DNA of 64,000 nt from Oidiodendron maius Zn (lineage: Eukaryota > Ascomycota > Leotiomycetes > Myxotrichaceae): the NCBI GenBank assembly GCA_000827325.1, contig KN832882.1, forward strand, positions 1 through 64,000, given 5' to 3'. Shown here piece by piece: positions 20,439 through 29,684 of this stretch. The notes under the pieces are model-generated. The model did not search any database. It saw only the letters and a program-made list of their open reading frames with translations, and was not told where the DNA came from. The stretch's first letter is position 1, and the number at the start of each line of letters is the position of its first letter. The position numbers were made by a program, and so were the translations under genes.

Positions 20439-22379
20439 ATGTCTCGAAGTTTCCCAGTCTTCTTGACAAGCCTTATTTACCTATTTGAGACAACTCAATC
20501 GCAGCAGTGTATCCCACCACCACAAAACCTTTTCCAAAAGCTGAACTTCACGCAATGCTTACTCATTATTCAAAACATGAGCGTAGAGGAGCGGGGAGCC
20601 AGTGGATGCTTCAATGGGAATCTGGAGGAAGGAGTTCTCTCACTCGAAGGCTGCATAGCTATGTGTGGGCCAGGCTATGATTTGTGGGAATGGAGCGATA
20701 CATTCAACCGACTATCACTCCTAGTTCTTCCTACGCTCTTCCTAATTGCCCATCTTGCCTTCCCCGCAGCAGGTTGGCAGAGCTATCTAATTATACCTTG
20801 CCATGCTATTGGGAATCCAATTGGAAGCCTCCGGTCTCTATTGACGCGCCTTGAGATGCATAGACGGCTTTCTCGTAAAGCCGAGGAAGCGTTTTCAAAT
20901 TCTCGAGTGTCAGTGGCCCTTGCGACTGTTGCTGCTGCCTATGAGGAATTTGGCTGGCAAAGGATTTCCACAGACCTGGGCCCACTCACTGATGGACAGA
21001 AAAATGCAATCATACAAGCAAGTCACGACTTGTCCATGGCAAGGCCAGCATCAACTTTTAGAGCCATGATTGCTATACTTACTCTCGTGGGGACCCTTGC
21101 CACTGCTATTGTACGTACGGTTAAACAGATGGATCAGAACGATACTAGAGTCTCCAATGAAACGGCACATACCATTGCAGTGGTCATTATTCTGTTCATT
21201 ACGATCCCTCAAGTCTGGTTCAGTGCGAGACTAGGCACATTTACAACTAATTCTGGAGCGATTCATACTTTGAGGACTCTGGACCAAAATCTAATGGGCC
21301 TGAGTCTCGTCGCTGGACGTCAGACCTCACTGTTCCCTCCATTACAATTGGCATACTGTCAGTTACTGCCTCAACAACGTAGTGAATGGCTCGTCACAAG
21401 TTTTCCGAAATGGACACACCAATGGACTCGAGAATTCTTCTCTCATTGCCCACTTCCAAATACCACATCCGATACTGTTCTTCGGACGACTCAGACGGCT
21501 TTTACGACTCAAACTGGTAGGTTTCGCAGTAGGTGGCAAGCCCCATCGAAGCTTTTCGGCATCAATGCAAATTATCTTGGAATCAACAGTTTCTGGCGAC
21601 CCTGCAAGCACCTTCCGCCCAACGAACATGGCAGAGGACAACGCCAAATTATGGTCACGAGTATTTTCTGGATCATCTTCGGCTCCGGTCTCCCTGCGCT
21701 CTTCCTCTCGGCCACTAACCATACGGATAGGCGCAGAATTGGCGTTGGGTGTCGTTCATTATCCTGGATCGGCATCATGGCGTTGTGGCTTTTTAGCTTC
21801 ATATTCGATAGTATCATTCGGTTTTGCTACTGCCATGCCTCAGCACGTGAGCCCTACCATCGGCTGAAGCTTATCTACCGGTGGACGGTTCTCAAGGATG
21901 CCTTAGCCACGATCGCTGTAATTATCCTCGTCTTACTCGTCCAAATGGGGAGGTATAATTCCTGCTGGTGCCGAGCCTCATTCTCTCATCCTCCAATCAT
22001 CGATTTGATGCCATATACAGACAAACAGTGGATGACAGCTATTACTCTCTGGGCAGGTCTGCCCTCAGCGGGTCTTGGTATAAGCCTTGTACTTATCCTA
22101 TGGATTGAATTCGTGAAGAGAGACTCCAATGGATCCATTGTTTGGTTTCAGAAAGAGCATGGGAGTCCATTGTGCAAGAATGGGAAGGCATTGGACTTTG
22201 AATTTAGGGAGTTGGGTAACTCGGAAGGCTCTGGAGACTTGGAAGAACATTCGAAGGAACCTCAGGTTCGAGATAGAGAGTTTAGCATAGGATTAGAGAT
22301 GGGTCAACTTCCAACGATTCCCGAATCTGAGAGTTTGTTGCATGATGCCCGAATCGCGGCAGCATATTGTAGAGATTGA
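20439..22379 (+). CDS. Polytopic membrane protein of unknown function
   Basis: Single-exon 646-aa protein, start ATG 20439. It has a signal-like N-terminus (about residues 1-22), a short cysteine-containing extracellular segment (QQCIPPPQ..TQCLL, SGCF, CIAMCGPGYDLWEW), then about seven hydrophobic helices: near 92-112, 205-230, 245-262, 405-428, 442-465, 485-505 and 525-550. The C-terminus is hydrophilic and acidic. The layout resembles a lineage-specific family of fungal membrane proteins of unknown function. I cannot name a substrate or partner. It is not obviously tied to either neighbouring cluster. Codon usage and the long open frame support a real gene. Confidence 0.75.
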   Translation: MSRSFPVFLTSLIYLFETTQSQQCIPPPQNLFQKLNFTQCLLIIQNMSVEERGASGCFNGNLEEGVLSLEGCIAMCGPGYDLWEWSDTFNRLSLLVLPTLFLIAHLAFPAAGWQSYLIIPCHAIGNPIGSLRSLLTRLEMHRRLSRKAEEAFSNSRVSVALATVAAAYEEFGWQRISTDLGPLTDGQKNAIIQASHDLSMARPASTFRAMIAILTLVGTLATAIVRTVKQMDQNDTRVSNETAHTIAVVIILFITIPQVWFSARLGTFTTNSGAIHTLRTLDQNLMGLSLVAGRQTSLFPPLQLAYCQLLPQQRSEWLVTSFPKWTHQWTREFFSHCPLPNTTSDTVLRTTQTAFTTQTGRFRSRWQAPSKLFGINANYLGINSFWRPCKHLPPNEHGRGQRQIMVTSIFWIIFGSGLPALFLSATNHTDRRRIGVGCRSLSWIGIMALWLFSFIFDSIIRFCYCHASAREPYHRLKLIYRWTVLKDALATIAVIILVLLVQMGRYNSCWCRASFSHPPIIDLMPYTDKQWMTAITLWAGLPSAGLGISLVLILWIEFVKRDSNGSIVWFQKEHGSPLCKNGKALDFEFRELGNSEGSGDLEEHSKEPQVRDREFSIGLEMGQLPTIPESESLLHDARIAAAYCRD

Positions 22380-23239
22380 AGGAGCACTCTTGTGTATGGG
22401 GAGCTCAAAGAAGCAGCGGATTTATACGTAGTCTGGTCATCCCCAATGAATAGGATTATGCAATTACATTGAACAAGTTCAATGCACTAAATTGTCCAAT
22501 TATTTCCAAAGGCAAATTATTTCCAAAGGCAGTCTTTGAACTATCAAATGCACACAAGAATGCCAATTGAGCCGGTTGGATCTGGCTTATATCGTCACAC
22601 CTCCCGCCATATATCATGTTGATATACCCACTTTGGAAGGAGGGAAGGGGTTGAATTCCTGCATTTGTCCCGGGCTTCCGGTGCCTAGAGGGCGATCCGA
22701 ATGTTCGGGGTAGTTAAGGACATACAAAGAGCTTTAGGTGACGAGGGCTGTGCAATGTTGCTGGACGGCTGGCAGCGGATCTCAATGTCCACGGAGATCA
22801 GAGGCATTGAGCATAAACATAAGCTTGAAGCAGAGTTCCATATCGAGCAGACGTGCGAACTTCGCTTCCACATCAATATTCAAGAGATGCTTGAACCTAG
22901 ACAGACTCTTGGAGAGATCTACAATGTTTCTCGATTGATAAGTCATCAGGCACACTCTTCAAGTGACCATATGCATAGCCATGGCAAAAAAAGTGAAGAA
23001 TTGTATGTATTTAGGAAACTTATGCAGAATCTACCACTTTTAATTCATAAAGCCATGGGTCCATTAGCATGCTCTAGACGAAAATCTATAGCCGCTATTT
23101 TTGCTCTTGGAGAAAAGGGATCTCTTCAAAAGAAACCCTGTAAGAAGGCAGAAACGGATTCCCGGACAGAATTCGGTAAGGAATCTGTAGCGCGGGCACA
23201 TTGGAGGCTAAAATAGATTCCACATTATGGCGCGCAGGC

Positions 23240-23330
23240 CGACTCAGGGGGTGCTCAGGTCCTGCTCAGGAACGCTCACCGGCTGCTCAGGTATACCCAC
23301 CCTCAGTTCGGGTTAAAGCAGCAGCTGCTC
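23240..23330. repeat. Short degenerate GCTCAGG repeats
   Basis: GTGCTCAGG, CTGCTCAGG, CGCTCACC, CTGCTCAGG and CTGCTCACG follow each other at irregular spacing of roughly 10-40 bp. No coding frame explains them. Confidence 0.5.
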
Positions 23331-23459
23331 ACGTCCGGAGACTAAACCGGAGCCAGCGAGGATGAGATTATAGTCCGACTTTCGTGAAAGTTATATAATA
23401 GAAGAATGATCAAAGAACACCAGCTACATCGTGTTTTTTTTTTTTTTTTGACAATCTCG

Positions 23460-23644
23460 GTGGGGCAAGAGACATCACGAGAGAAGCTCTCTTTTAAGAT
23501 TATCTTTGCGATACTGAACTCCGAGCATCCGGTAAGATAGGTGATTGGTAGACCTGATTTGTATTGAAGCAAGAGGGCATTCTCCCTGACATCGTTATGT
23601 TCGACTCCAGCTCTCTCCAGATTTTGTAGAGAGTTAATAATTTG
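23460..23644 (-). pseudogene. Protein kinase-like fragment
   Basis: The minus strand reads LERAGVEHNDVRENALLL and then a segment ending ..FSIAKIILKE. This resembles a catalytic-loop region (H-x-D with a following asparagine) and an altered DFG-like position in kinase or choline-kinase-like proteins. No start or remaining lobes are evident, and the frame ends in a lysine run from poly-T. Probably a relic. Confidence 0.35.
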
Positions 23645-24055
23645 TCTGTAAATAAGAAATGCGCCCTTCAGTGGGTTAGCGTCTAAGGAATCGGTGATAA
23701 TCTTAAAATTATTGCCGGTCTGGACAAAGTCCAGGTAGGATAGTTAGTGTTCACAATGCTAAGCAGATTATGAGAAACTTCTCGTTCTGTCTATCACCAT
23801 CCATATGAGATTAAAGACTGTTACAAAAGCGACAGAAATTTCTTTAGCAAAGGAATTCTCATATATCCTTAGTTGGCACTCATAGATCACAGCTATCCAA
23901 TAAATTGCCAAGGGTCTCCATAGGCTAGATTCCCTAAAGTAGTCTCCCCCAATTTTAGCTTGCAATAAGAATAGCAACAGTGATCCACGTGATGGACAGT
24001 AGTGGCACGAAAGGAAGGAAAGTAGAATTATAAAAAGGTTGTGTTAATTAATATT

Positions 24056-25034
24056 CTATACGATTATATTATCGCCTAAAGGATCCTTCTCATGTATTGT
24101 GGTATCAAAAGTGAAAGATTGACGTTCTAGAGCCCATTCCCGTATTGCATCGAAATCACGGCATGTATGCAATGTATTAAACACCGGAAAATTAACTTGC
24201 CATTCTAGGTACCAAGCATACGGCATAGGCGTGATGTCGCTAGCACACATGAGAGTCTGTCTAATTGAGTCGATGCAATGATCTATATGAATTGACATCG
24301 TCACATTCTCTTTAGGATTTGTCACGCTAGACCAAATTTGTTGGCGAAGCATATTCTTAGCAGAAACAGAAGTTAGTGAAAAGGTAAGGTTGTTGATTAT
24401 ATATGTTTTAACATACCAAGCAATGTAGTTGATGAAAAACTTCTAGTGTTACAACATAATGACCTGGATCGTCCGTTATAGGCACTGTCTTATTCGCCAA
24501 CTGGACAGCATCGCTCATAGGTATTCTACTAATACCGACTGAGGAGACAAGTCAGTAGTATTCTAGATGTTTCTAAAGGCCCACGTCCATACTCACAGGA
24601 ATAGAGATCTTCCCAAAGTTGATTATTGCTCTCTGATGGCGGACCTTGGTAAGGAGATATTTCATCTCGGATACCAGATGTCGGGACAATGTATTTGTAT
24701 TGGACAACAGATGATGCAGGAGCTAAAGTAGACAGTTAGTGCTGGATACCAATATAACCATTATCCTTCAGAATATTCGCATACAGAACACTGAAATGTC
24801 TGTCTTATAGTATAATCTTTTCCACGTGTATAAGTTTGACAGTATTAGACATAGAATGACACTCCATGATATCCAAAGCAAAGATTTTAGGCTACATAAA
24901 AAGGTCTTTTCATCGACTTTGATAGTTGCAGACGACGCTACATTTCTACTCTGCGTAGCTTCGGAGACTTCAATCTTCTCTTCCTGGTGGATGGGGAAAT
25001 ATTGAATATTCCTTTTAAAATATATTGGTATCAT
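24056..25034 (-). CDS. UstYa-family (DUF3328) oxidase
   Basis: Four exons on the minus strand: 25034-24785, 24722-24597, 24538-24417 and 24355-24056. The introns are about 60 bp, with donors GTATGC, GTGAGT and GTATGT and acceptors TTTAG, CTCAG and CTAAG. Total 265 aa, all phases consistent. Seen: a cytosolic N-terminus, one transmembrane helix (about 51-70), then the two hallmark HxxHC motifs, HQLHC (161-165) and HIDHC (189-193). The second is followed by the conserved IRQTLMC..DITP segment. UstYa proteins are membrane oxidases that install ring closures on ribosomal peptides such as ustiloxin-type dikaritins. Here the gene is divergent from a Kex2-repeat precursor 532 bp away, the classic pairing, so a role in cyclising that peptide is inferred. 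Confidence 0.9.
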
Positions 25035-25566
25035 TTTACAAGCTCTGAGAAAATAAGCGAAGTCGAAGAGGCTTCTGTAAAGTCTCTGATTTAGTACTCT
25101 TATAAGATCTGTTCTATTTGGGGAAGGAGTTACAAAATGATAATCCTACAAACTACTATATAAGGCAGGTAGTATTAGCTGTCAAATCTTTACTAGTCAA
25201 GGAATGTGCACAGACCCATATATATTCTACTAATTAATAGAGGTATTATAGGAGCCTATTTTACTGCTAAGGCTCTTTAAACAGCTAATTCTAGGAAAGG
25301 AAATGATTCTTGCCACATATTTCCTTATTAGGCTATGATGAAATCAGTTAATCGAGTTACAGCCCGACCTACAGGGGATGTTATTGCTTTCTATCATAAA
25401 ATAAGACTCTAGCTCTTCTTCAGGTTACTCATAAATAGATTTATAAAGGAAGGGTGAACCCCATCATGATCGTCCTAGCAAATTTCCAAGCCGTTGCTCT
25501 ATAATATTCATTCAACTTAAAAAAAGCAACAATTGATACCATTCGAACCCCCCATCAGCATCAATC
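25035..25566. promoter_or_regulatory. Bidirectional promoter of UstYa gene and RiPP precursor
   Basis: A 532-bp AT-rich spacer between divergent start codons. It is the only upstream region for both genes, so co-expression is likely. No motif shared with region A was found. Confidence 0.55.
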
Positions 25567-25999
25567 ATGAAACTTTCTATTCCCGTGATCCTCGCCTTTA
25601 CGGTAACATACGCCGTTGCCCTACCGGTAAATTGTTAAATTTTGGATTTTTCAGAATACCTATTAAGATGACTAGGTTCAGCAGCGTGCCGCGGAACCGG
25701 AAGCTTCAGTTGACGAAGTGTACAATGTGGCCACCTATGGTATCAAGCGTGCTGCAGAGCCGGAAGCTTCAGTTGACGAAGTGTACAACGTAGCCACCTA
25801 CGGTATCAAGCGTGATGCGGAACCGGAAGCTTCAGTTGACGAAGTGTACAATGTGGCCACCTATGGTATCAAGCGTGATGCGGAACCGGAAGCGTCAGTT
25901 GACGAAGTGTACAATGTGGCCACCTATGGTATCAAGCGTGCCGCAGAGCCGGAAGCTTCAGTGGATGAAGTGTACAACGTAGCCACCTATGGGATTTAG
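25567..25999 (+). CDS. Kex2-processed RiPP precursor, five YNVATYGI cores
   Basis: Exon 1 is 25567-25626, a 55-bp intron follows (GTAAAT..TTCAG, 25627-25681), and exon 2 is 25682-25999, giving 125 aa. Residues 1-20 are a signal peptide (KLSIPVILAFTVTYAVALP). The rest is five tandem 21-residue units of the form R-(A/D)-AEPEASVDEV-YNVATYGI-K. Each core is therefore followed by the Kex2 site KR except the last, which ends GI-stop. The core begins with Tyr, as in ustiloxin (YAIG) and phomopsin (YVIPID) cores, after an acidic spacer. Core residues are identical in all copies although codons differ. The neighbouring UstYa gene supports a cyclic dikaritin-type product made in the secretory pathway. 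The alternative is a linear secreted peptide signal: the DA-EP-EA run after KR resembles dipeptidyl-aminopeptidase-trimmed pheromone spacers. I do not know this core sequence from any described product. Confidence 0.88.
25685..25996 (+). repeat. Five tandem 63-bp coding repeats
   Basis: Units start at 25685, 25748, 25811, 25874 and 25937 (CGT codon); the fifth is cut short by the stop codon. Differences between units are synonymous, except an Ala/Asp change at the second residue of the unit. This is a coding repeat of the RiPP precursor, not a CRISPR or satellite. Confidence 0.95.
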
Positions 26000-27380
26000 C
26001 GGAAACATGGTTAGGGAGTCATCTGATCAGTAGGGGCTATGAGTGAAGAATGGAACGTGTAGTAGCATTTCAGATGCAGAATGTTCTCAGTATTGTAGCT
26101 TAGGCTAGGCATTAGTGTCTTAATACACAAGATATATAGTGATGAATTTTCAGCGTTTCATCTTCGTGTGGCCATGTGTTATAATATATATAACTCAAGA
26201 TTTCAGAATAAGCTAAGATTGGAATATAGTAACATTGCTTTTAATTTATGTTCATATTGTAATAAATAAAACACAAGTTCATATTTGTGGTATTGTTCAG
26301 CTATTAGTTAAAGTTGAATACTAACCCTTTCGGTGCATACTGTTTATTCTCCTGTTTTCTTCTTCTGAAAGTGGAAGGTTGCATCAGAACACACACGTCA
26401 AAATGGATTATAGTCTATCATTCAAGGGGATGACGTTTCTACGACCCAACGGCAGGTTTTGCACCCCGCCCCCGCCTCAGCTAAGCGCGAATCAGCCCCA
26501 TACGAATCAGCCACACGGCTCGGTGCCAGAATCCTGTGGCATAAATGACGCTGTGATACGGCGTGTGCGGCGCGTGCGGCGTGTGCACTTCGCTAGTTGC
26601 ATATCTGCAGCGGGACGTTATGCGGTGACATGACATAATTCTCCTCTATGTGGAAGGTTATAATGCAACAGAATCTCTATGCGGAAGGTTGACTGGTTTC
26701 TTTATCAGTTAACTACCTAGTGGCAACCTGAGCGCAACCTAAGAGTATGTGATTATCGTGTAAATTTTACTTCAGCCCGCACAACGGCACAAAAGATCCC
26801 AAACAAGACCAATCGCCTACGTATCTCATTACTATGTAGATATAGAATCTTGCTAGTTGCCATGACCTTATCCCCACGTCCGGTAGGAACTAGCCATGCT
26901 AGTAGGGGTTTTCTCGTTCCTGTATGATGATTTGCTCCTGAATATAATACATAAAATCATGAGCAACTACTCCTAATTCAGTCAGTTTTGCGACGAGTAA
27001 GTGGTAAAATAAGACGTATTATTGGACAAAGTGTCCCTGCTAGCATGGCTAGTTCCTACCGGACGAGGGGATAGTGGAACCTAGTCACAGGTGCTATATA
27101 ATTTAACTGAGCTATATTATTCACTAGTGGCGCCACCCATTCAAATCCTTATCATCTTTCATTACTATCCTTGAGTCTGTTGTTTTTTGCTACAACGTTG
27201 CGGTTTTTGTGCTCTAGAAATCACACCTATTATCGATCCCTAGCCATATCTCCAGTTCACTCACGTTCGCTTCAGATTGGGGTTTGAACGTTTTATCAAT
27301 GAATGTTCCCATGAAACTTTCAAAAGAATAGTTTCTAAGACAATACCACTAGATTGTTCTATTGATAACGTTTTCTGAAT
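26000..27380. other. Intergenic region with MITE
   Basis: 3' region of the precursor, AT-rich filler, and a MITE-like element at 26869-27073. A short frame at 26379-26633 has no believable features. The last 300 bp form the promoter of the HxxHC protein at 27381. Confidence 0.5.
26869..27073. mobile_element. MITE-like element with about 37-bp terminal inverted repeats
   Basis: TCCCCACGTCCGGTAGGAAC...TAGGGG (26871-26908) is the near-perfect reverse complement of CCCTGCTAGC...CCGGACGAGGGGA (27034-27071). The element of about 201 bp is bordered by TA on both sides, as for Tc1/mariner-type target-site duplications. It has no coding capacity. Confidence 0.75.
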
Positions 27381-28049
27381 ATGGATGTTCAAAAAAACAC
27401 CGCCTACATGGCGCTCTACGATCAAGAGAGGTCCCCAAATTTATCGCCCCTGGAGGATTCTAAGCCAGCACGACCTTCTTCTTCGCCCAGGCCCTATCAA
27501 CGACTGATCATGTATCTATCAATTGGTATTATAGCAATCATCATGTTTTTCATCATTTATCAATCAGTTGGTGCTCAAGCAGTTATTGATCAATGTGGTA
27601 CCACGCCTGCCCAAGCGAGAGCAAGGGGTTGTGTCTTTGAAATGACGGGATTCTCATGGCTCCCCAAAGAATGCTCGGATCCAATAGTTGAGACTGAGTT
27701 TCTCAATTCGAAAAATTTGCAGTACTATAGAGACAAGAATTACACGCAAGAAGTGTCTCTTGAAGAAGTGAGAAGAGGCGATGGTCCCGGGTTTTATGTT
27801 AAACAGGACTACCATTTGGCACACTGCGGGTTTTTATTCAAGAAGCTGCATAGAGCGATTAGTCAAGGACACAAAGTCGATGGGCTTATATCCCCTGTCC
27901 ACCACACCAGCCACTGCGTCCATATGTTACTCGGGCCACCAAACAATCGCTGGGACGCTATACAGTACGCTTTTACTAAATATCCGTATTGTGGAAAGGA
28001 TGGAGGCTATAATGTAGAATGGACCAAGCAAGGAGAATGGGTCAATTGA
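27381..28049 (+). CDS. Membrane protein with two HxxHC motifs (UstYa-like relative)
   Basis: Single-exon 222-aa protein, start ATG 27381. A proline-rich cytosolic N-terminus (1-40) is followed by one helix (about 43-62), then CGTTPAQARARGC (about 72-84), a SWLPKEC segment, and two motifs HLAHC (145-149) and HTSHC (175-179). The two HxxHC motifs after a single helix mirror the UstYa architecture, although the surrounding sequence differs from DUF3328. I recall proteins with the CG..EAR.RGC / YHxxHC layout as a widespread uncharacterised fungal family. The position 1.4 kb from the RiPP precursor suggests a tailoring role (inference). It could also be an independent gene. Confidence 0.8.
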   Translation: MDVQKNTAYMALYDQERSPNLSPLEDSKPARPSSSPRPYQRLIMYLSIGIIAIIMFFIIYQSVGAQAVIDQCGTTPAQARARGCVFEMTGFSWLPKECSDPIVETEFLNSKNLQYYRDKNYTQEVSLEEVRRGDGPGFYVKQDYHLAHCGFLFKKLHRAISQGHKVDGLISPVHHTSHCVHMLLGPPNNRWDAIQYAFTKYPYCGKDGGYNVEWTKQGEWVN

Positions 28050-29684
28050 TAAGTTTGGAGATTGTACAGTACATTAAGCGATTTGTGAATTCGCAAGTGG
28101 TTAACATATATCCAACCAAGGATAATAGAATTGTTGGGTGTCTAAAAGCAATATGCTACAATGTGAGTAATGATCTCAAGTGGTGCCATCGTATTATTAT
28201 AGGAATAATGAAGTTCCTAGGAAGAGACATTAAAGAAGTAAACAGAAGGGTTTGTTGGGGGGGGGGGGGGGGAGGAAAACAAACTGGATGTTTATGTGAC
28301 TTAGTTTATACACCGTTATATTTAATGTAATATTCGGCACACTGTTATATCTAATTTAGCAAGGTCCATGATTTTGGCGAATGTCCAGTATCCAGTCTGT
28401 AAGAAGGTTAGTAATGGCAAGTGTCATGGGACGTTGACCCCAGAACCCAGTCGTGTTGGCCACCATCCGTCTCCACCTCCACCATCTTGGCATAATCAAA
28501 TAACTGACCAGAGATGGATTATCGACGCACAATATTATTAGAATTAACAATAAAGCCAGGCTTAGCGTTCCTTATAGATCGTTATATCCCGCAATGATAC
28601 TCTCTAGTTCCTCGGGTGGAGACTACGATCCGCAACGCTTGTAATTGTAGGGTAGAATCATGCGACCTCGTTCTGGCAGAACTTTTGCTCTTCGTTATAT
28701 CGACTAAGAAATTAATTGCGGCTCAATACTCAGGTCCAGTACAACGCTGTAGTCTGAAAATTTTTTAACTTCCCTCTTCGCACCCTTTTGTTGATCCTTC
28801 CCCCCCCTTTCCTTCTCAAATATGCTTTTTGCTTGTCCATTCCTTCCGATGATCATTTAAATTATTACGTTGGCCTCCCTATTCTTCTAGACTTGCTTCG
28901 ATAATCTGTCGAGTATCGCTCCTATAGAGAAGATAATGGTCTTGTCAAGATCACGCAAAGGTATCGAATGTTAATTTATTGGTGAATGCTACACCAAATA
29001 TAGGACAGAGTGCTTAGGGACCATGCCGCATCGATGGTTGCGCTTCTTTAAGCGCGAAATCTACTGCATCTCTTCTTGATCATGATCGACTAGCTCCAGG
29101 TGGTATTAGCGGGCTGAAGTTGCGTAGATAGACACATCCGGCACCTAGTAGACACTCATGAACGAGAGAAAACCACAGGCGCCACAAACTCCTTCCTACC
29201 AGAAAATCTCGAGATCTCCTTCGGGGTACGCAGGCGTGACTGCAGTTTCTAAATTATGTATCTATTTCCTGAGTATATTGACTAATTTGCGGTTCCTCCG
29301 TGTTTGGGACGATTTTTGATTGTAAATATCTTCCGTGCGATAGAATGCTCTCTACTATGTGCACGGGAGATAATATATATAGAAAATTACCGATTCGCAG
29401 TATACTTCCATGTTGTGGATTTAGTGAGCCCACGGCTCTCATATAGTTAAACAAAATATGTATTGAAGTCAGAAAGTGGTTCTATGCGGTACATTCCTTT
29501 CGGCAAGATTTCGTGCAGGCATTCGCTGGGCTGAGCTGGTGAGGCGCAGCACCACCTCGTAAGTAAAAGTGACTCACGGCGACGATATGCTTGACCAAGA
29601 AATATTCAATTACGTCCTTTGTTCTTTCTATTCAATTCATTTCGCATTCAAAGATTTTCGGTAAAATTCTTAACACAGTCCAAG
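28050..29684. other. Gene-poor spacer with poly-G tract
   Basis: AT-rich, with a run of 16 G at 28257-28272 and a C run near 28801. No gene I can support. The last part is the promoter of the 2EXR gene. Confidence 0.5.

Larger units (their letters stand above)
22380..24055. other. Gene-poor region with degenerate repeats and a kinase-like relic
   Basis: Holds a 171-codon frame at 22701-23216 that I do not trust, a cluster of CTGCTCAGG-type short repeats at about 23240-23330, a poly-T run near 23435, and a kinase-like fragment at about 23460-23644 on the minus strand. Otherwise AT-rich. Confidence 0.45.

Noticed and set aside
22701-23216. 171-codon open frame on the plus strand with ATG
   Set aside because: No recognisable domain, odd composition, and it ends in a repeat-rich stretch; likely a chance frame or decayed exon.
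25685-25996. Regular 63-bp direct repeats as a CRISPR array
   Set aside because: The repeats are contiguous codons of a signal-peptide protein, without spacers, in a fungal genome.
26379-26633. 84-codon frame with PPPP and RRVRRVRR runs
   Set aside because: No ATG at the frame start, low-complexity sequence, and no flanking support.
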